This document shows positions 34,908-41,976 of a DNA stretch of 64,000 bases, piece by piece. The notes under the pieces are model-generated. The model did not search any database, was not told the origin of the DNA, and saw nothing but the letters and a program-made list of their open reading frames with translations. A program made the position numbers and the translations under genes. Source of the stretch: Flavobacteriales bacterium (GTDB lineage: Bacteria > Bacteroidota > Bacteroidia > Flavobacteriales_F > PHOS-HE28); contig JAEUSY010000004.1 of the NCBI GenBank assembly GCA_016788295.1, positions 248,001 to 312,000 of the forward strand. The letters are read 5' to 3'. Each line of letters starts with the position of its first letter. The stretch's first letter is position 1.

Positions 34908-36533
34908 ATGCGCCTGTTCATCCTATTCGCCACCTTGTCGCTCGCACTTCACACCGCACATGCCGCGGAGGGTGAGCGCTCCATCTCCAGCAAGATCGTG
35001 GACGCCAAGGTGTTCCTCAGCGGAGCGCAAGTGTCCCGTACTGCGAGCACCACGGTGCCAGCAGGTTCAAGTGTGCTCGTATTCACCGGGCTGGCGCAGG
35101 GAGTGGACCCACAGAGCATACAGGTGACCGGTAAGGGCGGCTACACGATCATGAGCGTGAACCACCGCATGAACTACCTGACCGAAAGCCCGAAGAAAAA
35201 GGAGATCGAGGAATTGAAAGCCCAGATCAAGAAGCTGGAACACAACTACAATATCGAGAACGGTGTGCAGCAGGTGTGGGTGAACGAAGAGCAGCTCCTG
35301 CTGAAGAACAGCGCTGTTGGAGGCCAACAGAACGGATTGACCGCGACACAACTCCAAGCCGTGAATGATTACGTGCGCGAGCGGATGAAAGCCATGAAAG
35401 TGGGCTGGCTCGAGCAGGAAGAGAAGAAGCAGGCGATCCATGCCGAAGCAGAGAAGTTGCGCCAGCAATTGAGCAGCCTGCAGGCACAAGCTCCGCGTCC
35501 CACGAGCGAAGTAGTGGTGGAGATCGCGAGCACCGTGGAGGTGAGCGCATCCTTCACGCTCACCTACTTCGTTGGCAATGCCGGTTGGACACCCGCCTAC
35601 GACCTGCGCGCAAAGAGCGTGGGGCAACCGATAGAACTGTTAATGAAGGCCCAAGTGACCAACAACACCGGCGAGGATTGGAGCAAAGTGAACCTGAGCC
35701 TGAGCAGCGGAAACCCCACGTTGGGCGGTGTGATGCCCGGCCTCAACCCGTGGACGTTGTTCATTCCGCGCCCGCAATACCTGCAGGAAGTGACCATCAG
35801 TAGTCGACCACGGAAGGCTGAAGCTGCGCCAAGCGTGGCCTACGGTGGAGCGGACATGGAAAAGGACATGAAGTATGAGGAACGGTCAGCGAACACCACC
35901 GTTGCGAACACGGTAGCCTATCGCACCACCACCGTGGAGTTCGTGATCGAAACGCCGTTCACCGTACCGAGCGATGGTGTTCCGCACATGGTGGGTGTGA
36001 AGAGCCACGAGATCCAAGCCACCTTCAAGCACTACGCAACGCCCAAGCTGGACAAGGATGCGTTCCTGTACGCACGCACCACCGGCTGGGAGGATCTGAA
36101 CCTGCTGCCCGGCCAGGCCAATGTGTTCTTCGAGGGCACCTTCGTTGGCGAGAGCTACCTGCAGTTGGACATCCCGCGCGACACGCTGGACATCAGCCTG
36201 GGGCGCGACAAGGGCGTAGTGGTGGAACGTGTGAAGCGCAAGACCACCGACCAGAAGGCCGTGGTAGGCGGCAAACGCACCGTGACCATCGGATGGGACC
36301 TGACCGTAAGGAACACCAAGGGTACCGCCATCGACCTTGAGGTACGCGACCAATATCCGCTAAGCCCCCAGAGCGAGATCGAGGTGAAGCTCGAGGACAA
36401 GGGTGGCGCAGCAGTGGATGAACAAAAAGGCCTGCTCACGTGGAACTTCAGGCTGGAACCGAAGGCCACGAAGAAGCTCGGTTTTGTTTACGTGGTGAAG
36501 CACCCGAAGGAAATGCCCGTGGTGTTGGAATAA
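34908..36533 (+). CDS. Mucoidy inhibitor MuiA-like exported protein
   Basis: A 541-residue exported protein of the MuiA family (DUF4140 and DUF4139). Signal peptide LFILFATLSLALHTAHA; DUF4140 part with the start ISSKIVDAKVFLSGAQVSRT; a helical coiled middle (about 90-200); then the DUF4139 beta region with SASFTLTYFVGNAGWTPAYDLRA, LSLSSGNPTLGG and WDLTVRNTKGTAIDLEVRDQ. Homologues in enterobacteria are linked to capsule/mucoidy control, but the molecular role is unknown. I set the start at the methionine before the signal peptide; an earlier in-frame ATG lies within the preceding terminator. It is a single gene between two terminators. Confidence 0.85.
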   Translation: MRLFILFATLSLALHTAHAAEGERSISSKIVDAKVFLSGAQVSRTASTTVPAGSSVLVFTGLAQGVDPQSIQVTGKGGYTIMSVNHRMNYLTESPKKKEIEELKAQIKKLEHNYNIENGVQQVWVNEEQLLLKNSAVGGQQNGLTATQLQAVNDYVRERMKAMKVGWLEQEEKKQAIHAEAEKLRQQLSSLQAQAPRPTSEVVVEIASTVEVSASFTLTYFVGNAGWTPAYDLRAKSVGQPIELLMKAQVTNNTGEDWSKVNLSLSSGNPTLGGVMPGLNPWTLFIPRPQYLQEVTISSRPRKAEAAPSVAYGGADMEKDMKYEERSANTTVANTVAYRTTTVEFVIETPFTVPSDGVPHMVGVKSHEIQATFKHYATPKLDKDAFLYARTTGWEDLNLLPGQANVFFEGTFVGESYLQLDIPRDTLDISLGRDKGVVVERVKRKTTDQKAVVGGKRTVTIGWDLTVRNTKGTAIDLEVRDQYPLSPQSEIEVKLEDKGGAAVDEQKGLLTWNFRLEPKATKKLGFVYVVKHPKEMPVVLE

Positions 36534-36561
36534 GCACGAACTGAACACCGGCCGAAAAAGC

Positions 36562-36592
36562 AAAGGGCGATGCAACCACTGCATCGCCCTTT
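36562..36592. terminator. Bidirectional terminator between convergent genes
   Basis: A 13-bp perfect stem (AAAGGGCGATGCA/TGCATCGCCCTTT) with a 5-base loop, flanked by AAAAAGC on one side and TTTC on the other. It separates the MuiA-like gene and the desaturase gene, which face each other. Confidence 0.85.
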
Positions 36593-36613
36593 CACATTCT
36601 ATTGATGCCGCGA

Positions 36614-37687
36614 TCACGCCATGCCTACCTGACGCAGATGCATCAAGTGGCTCCACAGCGCGCTGCGTAGCGTGGGGAACTCACGGTACTGGATGTTGAA
36701 TTCGGCACATACCTGTTTGAGGCGTTTGTTGAGCTCGGGGTAATGCACGTGGCTGATGCGCGGGAAGAGGTGGTGCTCCACCTGGAAGTTCAATCCACCG
36801 AACAGCCAGTTCCAGACCGGGTTCTTCGTGGCAAAGTTGACCGTGGTGGCCACCTGGTGTACCGCCCATTCGTTCTCGATCACTTGTCCGTCCGTTTCCG
36901 GATGATGGAAATCGGTATCCTCCACCACGTGCGCCAACTGGAACACCACCGCGATGACCAGACCGGTAACAAAGACCATGACGCTGTAGCCGACCAGCGT
37001 GGGCAACACCCCGGCGAAGTACATGGGCAACACCAGGAATACTGCGATGTAGAACACCTTCGACGCCCAGAAGATGATGTGCTCCTTCATGCTCATGGGC
37101 TTCATGGGTGTGTTCTCAGCGATCTTGCCGCTGAAATACTTCTTCATGTCATTGAAGAAGATCCAGAAGAGGTAGGTGCTTCCGTAGAGCAGCAATCCGT
37201 ACACGTGCTGGAACCGATGGAACCAGTACTTCTTCTGGCCGGCGTGCACCCGGATGAAGGGTTTGATGTCGATGTCATCGTCCATGCCCTCCACATTGGT
37301 GAAGGTGTGGTGGTTCACATTGTGCTTTAGCTTCCAGAGGTACACGTTGCCGCCGAGCACATTGAGGCTGTGCCCCATGATCTCGTTCACCCATTGCTTG
37401 CGGCTGTAGCTTCCATGTGCGCCATCGTGCATCACATTGAAGCCAATGCTGGCCACCACCACGCCAAGGAGCGCGCACAAGGCCAACGACAACCACACGG
37501 AGGCGGGCGTGAAGAACACAAGCACCACATACAGCGCAACGAGTGCAACGGCAAGGATGGCCGTCTTCGCATAGAGCCGGATATCACCGGTCTTGGGAAG
37601 GTTATTTTCCTTGAAATAGGCCTCGGTGACCTCACGGAGGCGTTGGAAGAAAACGGGAGCGGTCTTGGCGAAGGTTGGTTGGGACAT
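36614..37687 (-). CDS. Membrane fatty acid desaturase (acyl-lipid/acyl-CoA type)
   Basis: A 357-residue integral membrane di-iron desaturase. The three histidine boxes are present: HDGAH (HDxxH), HNVNHH (HxxHH) and QVEHH (QxxHH). Two hydrophobic pairs cross the membrane (AVALVALYVVLVFF, LSLALCALLGVVVASIGFNV; then KVFYIAVFLVLPMYF, VMVFVTGLVIAVVFQL). The QxxHH form of the third box is typical of the front-end/linoleoyl-CoA desaturase-like family, but there is no N-terminal cytochrome b5 domain; electrons must come from a separate ferredoxin. It inserts double bonds in acyl chains and probably adjusts membrane fluidity. Regiospecificity cannot be read from sequence. Alone, convergent with the MuiA-like gene. 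Confidence 0.9.
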   Translation of the reverse strand: MSQPTFAKTAPVFFQRLREVTEAYFKENNLPKTGDIRLYAKTAILAVALVALYVVLVFFTPASVWLSLALCALLGVVVASIGFNVMHDGAHGSYSRKQWVNEIMGHSLNVLGGNVYLWKLKHNVNHHTFTNVEGMDDDIDIKPFIRVHAGQKKYWFHRFQHVYGLLLYGSTYLFWIFFNDMKKYFSGKIAENTPMKPMSMKEHIIFWASKVFYIAVFLVLPMYFAGVLPTLVGYSVMVFVTGLVIAVVFQLAHVVEDTDFHHPETDGQVIENEWAVHQVATTVNFATKNPVWNWLFGGLNFQVEHHLFPRISHVHYPELNKRLKQVCAEFNIQYREFPTLRSALWSHLMHLRQVGMA

Positions 37688-37869
37688 GGAACTAACTTGG
37701 TAACAGCGCGAATGTAAGCGCTACCGTCACCATGGCTATTTGACATCCGTCACACCTTGGTAAGCTATCCGCAGGGCTAGGGCCATACGAACCGCGATCT
37801 AACGATCATTTACAACCGGCGCACGCACGGATCACGAAGAAGCCACGTTGCACACAGGATCCCAAGCAC

Positions 37870-38409
37870 ATGATCGACCGCCAACGCCTGAAGACCCTCC
37901 TTATGGGCGGAGCCCTTCTGGCTGGGGCCTTTGCACTGAAATGGTGGTACCGCACGGCGACCATTGATGAACTGGACCTGCTGTTGAGCCCGGTGGCCCG
38001 CATGGTGGCCCTGCTCGGTAATACATCATACGAGCTGGTGGCCGGCAAGGGCTACTATTTCCCCGACCTCAACATGGTGATCGACCGCTCCTGCTCGGGC
38101 ACGAACTTCATGGTGATCGCAACGGCATCCTTCGCATTCCTCGTGCTCAAGAGCAGGAACGGAGGCTGCATGCGGCCGTTGCTCGCACTGCTGATGCTGC
38201 CTGCCGCATATGCGCTGACGCTGCTGACCAATACCGGCCGCATCCTGTGCATGGTAGCCCTGCAGCGCGTTGGCCGCGCGCCTTCAGCATTGGCACACGA
38301 AGTGATCGGTGCCGCCATATTCCTTACCGCGCTCGTACTGGCCACCCTTCTCCTCGACAGACTGACCCACCGCACCACCCCACCATGCGTCCCTTTCGCA
38401 ATCCCATAG
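37870..38409 (+). CDS. xrtK: Exosortase K
   Basis: A 179-residue polytopic membrane protein of the exosortase/archaeosortase superfamily, short like XrtK. The catalytic triad is clear: Cys75 in IDRSCSGTNFM, Arg124 in LTNTGRILCMV and His143 in ALAHEVIGA. Several hydrophobic helices surround these. Exosortases cut or transfer membrane proteins bearing a short C-terminal sorting signal. The next gene overlaps its 3' end by 25 bases and encodes a protein ending in the matching MSEP-CTERM signal, which supports the K type. No EPS cluster lies nearby, unlike many other exosortases. Confidence 0.85.
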   Translation: MIDRQRLKTLLMGGALLAGAFALKWWYRTATIDELDLLLSPVARMVALLGNTSYELVAGKGYYFPDLNMVIDRSCSGTNFMVIATASFAFLVLKSRNGGCMRPLLALLMLPAAYALTLLTNTGRILCMVALQRVGRAPSALAHEVIGAAIFLTALVLATLLLDRLTHRTTPPCVPFAIP

Positions 38410-41192
38410 GCATCCTCATTGCACATGTGGTGCCTGCCGCCTTGCTGGCCTTTCTGCTCGGCGATGTGTACAGCACCGTCCATTCGCTACTTCCGGAAGA
38501 AAGCCTTGGGCTCTGGCGACTTTTGGCCTTGCTGTTCGGCTCCCTTGTGCTTGGCTCCACCATTTATTCATTGGTCCTCTGGAAGCAAGGCAGGGACATC
38601 CATTTCCTGTACGGCATCGTGCTCTTTGCCGCGTATGTACCCATGCTCTGGTACTTCGTTGAGCATTACCGCAAGCTCATTCCATGGGATGTACCACGCT
38701 GGATGGTGAGCGACGACATGGAACTGCTCCCGTTCAGGTTGCTCGGGATACCGCTGTTGCATGCCTTGTTCGTGCTGGTGGCGTCCACCTTGCGCGAAGA
38801 GAGCAAAGGCAACCCGCTGCGCGACCTGCTCATTGCGGCGGGGATCCCATTAAGCATCTACCTCTTCGTACAGGTGGTGGAGCCGTGGCGCTTCGACATC
38901 GATTTCGAACGCCACGTGTGGGTTGTATTGTTCGTGTGCTTGTGTGTGGCTTTCCTGTTCTTCGTGTTCCGCGGTGCAGCCGCGCTGGTCATGCGCACCA
39001 ATTCACGGTCCGTTGACCGCGGGCTCTTCACACGGATCGTGGTGGCGCTGGTGCTGCCGTTGCTCGGGCTGTTCATTCACAATGTCGGGTTCGGCGGGGT
39101 CACCTCGGAGGCACGCGGCATCTTCGGCAACCTATCGCATTGGTCATTCTATGTCATCGCCCTGTTGAACGGCGCCGTGGTGGTATGGCCTTCAAGCACC
39201 GATCATCGTCTACGCTTCATTCAGTTCATCCTGCGCAGCATCGGCTTCACTTACGTGCTGTACTTCTTCGTGCTTTTCGTGCCGTGGGTGCCGCTCAGCG
39301 TCATCGCCATCATCGCGTTCGGGCTGGGTTTCCTGTTGCTCGCACCCGTATTGCTTGTACTGGTGCAAGGCAAACAATTGGCTGATGATGCCCGCCACCT
39401 ACGGTCCCACCATGGCACAGGCACCATCGTGTTGACGTTCATGCTCGCCTTATGCGTGATACCCGGAGCGGTCACCGTGAGATACCTGCATCATCGCGCG
39501 GTGCTGCACGAAGCGCTTCAATACGTGTACCATGCCGATCCGGCGAAGCCTGTCACAAATCCCATCGACGCGGTAGCCCTCCGTGCCGTACTGGACCAGG
39601 TGGATGCGAACCAGGAGCGCTGGTCGTCAAAGTCGGCCACGCCCTTCCTGACCCCCTACTACAACCGGATCGTGTTGGATAACCTGACCCTGGGTCGTCG
39701 CAAGCACGATGAACTCCGCCTGATCTTCCTGAACGAGCCGCCCAGGTATGAAAGCGAATTCCGCCGGACGCCTCCGCCCTCCAATGTGCGCCTGGACAGC
39801 GCTTTGGCGAAGAGTCGCTTCGATGCGGAGCAACAGGTATGGCGTACATGGGTGCATCTTCAAATGACGAACCTCGGTCCAGCGAACAGCGAGTTCGTGA
39901 CACGCTTCCAATTACCCGACGGCGCTTGGATCAGCGACACATACCTGACCATTGCGGGCGAGCGGGTGCCGGGTATCCTGGCGGAAAAGAAAGCCGCCGA
40001 GTGGGTCTATCAGCAGATCGTGAACGTGCAGCGGGACCCCTCCATCCTTCGCTATCTCGCCCCCGGGGAATTGGAGTATCGCGTGTTCCCCTTCGCTGAT
40101 ACTGAAGTGCGTACGGCCGGCATTGAAGTGCTGCATCGCGAACCCTTCCTCATCGACCTGAGCGGACAACAGGTCCTGTTGGGCGACACGAGCACAACAG
40201 CGCTTACTGTAGTGACCACCACGCCCGATGGGGCGGTCACTTATGTACCACAACACGTGAAGACAGGACTGACGCGCGTGCGTCGAAAACCGGTCTTCCA
40301 TATGGTGTTGGACGCAACGGAGCGTTGGCGCGCGGAGCGCGATCGGTTGATCGCGGAGGTCGATGCGTTCGTTGATGAACACAGGATCGATCCAGATAGC
40401 ATGATCGTACACCTCTGCGACGCATACGACAAGCAAGTAACGTGGAACGAAGAGGGCAAGGAAAGCTTCCGCCACCATGTTGGAAATGGCGGTTTCTTCA
40501 GCGACCGCGTTATGCGCCGGATACTGGTGGAGAACTGCGCAAAGGCAGTTCCAACAACACCCATCATCGTTCTGGGAACTGGTGGCCCATCGTATGCATC
40601 AGAGAGCTATGGCATACTTCTCGACGACCTCGACGACGTGGCCACATGCCTGCCCGAAGGCGCTTCGTTCATTGTGCTCGGGCAGGAGGGCAATGGCACA
40701 CGAAGCTCCTTCACTCCGCCATACCCGGCGTTGAACAGCAATTGGCTCACCATTGAAGTGCCGGAGGTACTGGCTTGGCCCGATGCACGAGCGCCCACCG
40801 CCTACCTGAAGGCCGACAGTGCAGCGAGCATCGTAGTGGACCCAGAGCGCCTCACCCCACTACTTGACCTTCGCGAACGCCAATGGATGGACATGCTCGG
40901 ACTTGAAGGCCACTGGCGCCGATACATGATGCATGGAGAAAGCCCGAGCGCGACCTGGCTCGGTCTGGTACGCGGCAGCTTCCAAGCGCAGGTACTGATG
41001 CCACCAACGGCCTGGATGTGTCTGGAGAGCGATGCCCAACGCGAGACCTTGATGCGAAAACAGCGGGAAACGCTGAGCGCCGACCCCGGCCTTGATGTGG
41101 ACGAGGACACCATGAGCATGAGCGAACCGGGCCTTTGGTGGCTGCTGCTGGCACTACCTGTCCTTTACTGGCGGAGAAGGTCCCGGATCTGA
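38385..41192 (+). CDS. MSEP-CTERM protein with multi-helix N terminus and VIT domain
   Basis: A 935-residue membrane protein, the presumed single substrate of exosortase K. The C terminus is a textbook sorting signal: MSEP (residues 912-915), a hydrophobic helix (GLWWLLLALPVLYW) and a basic end (RRRSRI). The first 370 residues contain about ten membrane helices, including an EPWRF-type loop. Residues about 485-585 form a VIT-like domain (EFVTRFQLPDGAWISDTYLT, GILAEKKAAEWVYQQIV, LEYRVFPFADTEV), known from inter-alpha-trypsin inhibitor proteins. The rest is a soluble region without motifs I know. Start ATG 38385 overlaps xrtK, so the pair is likely coupled in translation. What the protein does is unknown. 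Confidence 0.85.
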   Translation: MRPFRNPIGILIAHVVPAALLAFLLGDVYSTVHSLLPEESLGLWRLLALLFGSLVLGSTIYSLVLWKQGRDIHFLYGIVLFAAYVPMLWYFVEHYRKLIPWDVPRWMVSDDMELLPFRLLGIPLLHALFVLVASTLREESKGNPLRDLLIAAGIPLSIYLFVQVVEPWRFDIDFERHVWVVLFVCLCVAFLFFVFRGAAALVMRTNSRSVDRGLFTRIVVALVLPLLGLFIHNVGFGGVTSEARGIFGNLSHWSFYVIALLNGAVVVWPSSTDHRLRFIQFILRSIGFTYVLYFFVLFVPWVPLSVIAIIAFGLGFLLLAPVLLVLVQGKQLADDARHLRSHHGTGTIVLTFMLALCVIPGAVTVRYLHHRAVLHEALQYVYHADPAKPVTNPIDAVALRAVLDQVDANQERWSSKSATPFLTPYYNRIVLDNLTLGRRKHDELRLIFLNEPPRYESEFRRTPPPSNVRLDSALAKSRFDAEQQVWRTWVHLQMTNLGPANSEFVTRFQLPDGAWISDTYLTIAGERVPGILAEKKAAEWVYQQIVNVQRDPSILRYLAPGELEYRVFPFADTEVRTAGIEVLHREPFLIDLSGQQVLLGDTSTTALTVVTTTPDGAVTYVPQHVKTGLTRVRRKPVFHMVLDATERWRAERDRLIAEVDAFVDEHRIDPDSMIVHLCDAYDKQVTWNEEGKESFRHHVGNGGFFSDRVMRRILVENCAKAVPTTPIIVLGTGGPSYASESYGILLDDLDDVATCLPEGASFIVLGQEGNGTRSSFTPPYPALNSNWLTIEVPEVLAWPDARAPTAYLKADSAASIVVDPERLTPLLDLRERQWMDMLGLEGHWRRYMMHGESPSATWLGLVRGSFQAQVLMPPTAWMCLESDAQRETLMRKQRETLSADPGLDVDEDTMSMSEPGLWWLLLALPVLYWRRRSRI

Positions 41193-41287
41193 ACCGACCG
41201 TACGTTACTTCGGAAAACAAGGCTGTTCCACCCGGACCTAAGGCCCCTGAGAAGCCTGTGCTTCAGAACAATTCGACAGGCAGGCTG

Positions 41288-41317
41288 TTGACACGATCGC
41301 TTTTCCGCCTACTTTCG
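41288..41317 (+). promoter_or_regulatory. Promoter of the RNA-binding protein gene
   Basis: TTG (41288-41290), exactly 19 bases, then TACTTTCG (41310-41317), one mismatch from TAnnTTTG. It gives a leader of about 75 bases containing a small hairpin (CGTTG/CAACG at 41316-41329). Confidence 0.65.
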
Positions 41318-41398
41318 TTGCGCCCAACGGCCGGGGCGTTCTTTGGCGAGACCTCCACGGCACAGGCAAATACGAACAAAACCCAGTCAGTAGAACTC

Positions 41399-41809
41399 AT
41401 GAACATTTACGTCGCCAACGTGCCTTACTCAGTGAAGGACCAAGACCTCCGAGAGCTTTTCGAACCGTTCGGAGAGGTGACCTCGGCCAAGATCATCATG
41501 GACAAAGTGACGAACCGTAGCCGTGGCTTCGGATTCGTTGAGATGTCCGATGACAACTCCGGCCGTGCAGCCATCGAAGGCACCAATGGCAAGAACTTCC
41601 ACGGTCGTGACCTGGTGGTGAACGAGGCTCGTCCTCGCACCGAGGGTGACCGCGGCGGATTCGGCGGCGGTGGTGGACGCAGCTTCGGCGGCGGCGACCG
41701 CGGTGGTTTCCGTGGCGATCGCGGTGGCGATCGTGGTGGTGATCGCGGTGGATACCGCAGCGACCGCGGAGACCGTGGTGATCGCGGCTTCCGTCGTGAC
41801 GAGTACTAA
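41399..41809 (+). CDS. RRM RNA-binding protein with RGG-type tail
   Basis: A 136-residue protein with one RNA recognition motif: RNP2 NIYVANVPYS at the start and RNP1 SRGFGFVEM about residue 43, the aromatic residues of both being kept. After residue 80 comes a tail of Gly-Gly-Arg, Arg-Gly-Gly and Asp-Arg-Gly repeats (DRGGFRGDRGGDRGGDRGG), which adds flexible RNA contacts. Such small RRM proteins are found in Bacteroidota and cyanobacteria, where some are induced by cold. The promoter is well separated from the start, so the long leader could carry control. A strong terminator follows; single gene. Confidence 0.93.
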   Translation: MNIYVANVPYSVKDQDLRELFEPFGEVTSAKIIMDKVTNRSRGFGFVEMSDDNSGRAAIEGTNGKNFHGRDLVVNEARPRTEGDRGGFGGGGGRSFGGGDRGGFRGDRGGDRGGDRGGYRSDRGDRGDRGFRRDEY

Positions 41810-41831
41810 GCTCCACGCAACACACGAGAAC

Positions 41832-41865
41832 AAGGCCCCCCGGAACATCCGGGGGGCTTTCTTTT
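41832..41865 (+). terminator. Terminator of the RRM gene
   Basis: A stem of 12 pairs (AAGGCCCCCCGG with CCGGGGGGCTTT, one G-T pair) with a 5-base loop, followed by CTTTTT. About 20 bases after the stop codon. Confidence 0.9.
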
Positions 41866-41976
41866 TACGCTCATCGACCTCAGCGTGTGAAAAGTTGTTG
41901 ATCCGATCGGACCCTTTCCCGGTGAATGGGTCTGAGAGACATGCCGCCACAACGCACAAGGTACTTTTGCCCGTTC

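Noticed and set aside
38247-38384. Upstream extension of the MSEP-CTERM gene into xrtK
   Set aside because: The extra 46 codons are the shadow of xrtK in another frame; the ATG at 38385 gives a proper membrane N terminus.
41640-41800. GC-rich short repeats in the RRM gene as a CRISPR-like array
   Set aside because: They encode the Arg-Gly-Gly tail in frame and have a codon-based period, with no spacers.
41962-41969. TACTTTTG directly before the TonB-dependent receptor gene as its promoter
   Set aside because: The -7 element matches, but it is only 8 bases from the start codon and has no -33 partner at 18-21 bases, so the transcript would be leaderless; evidence too thin for a separate entry.
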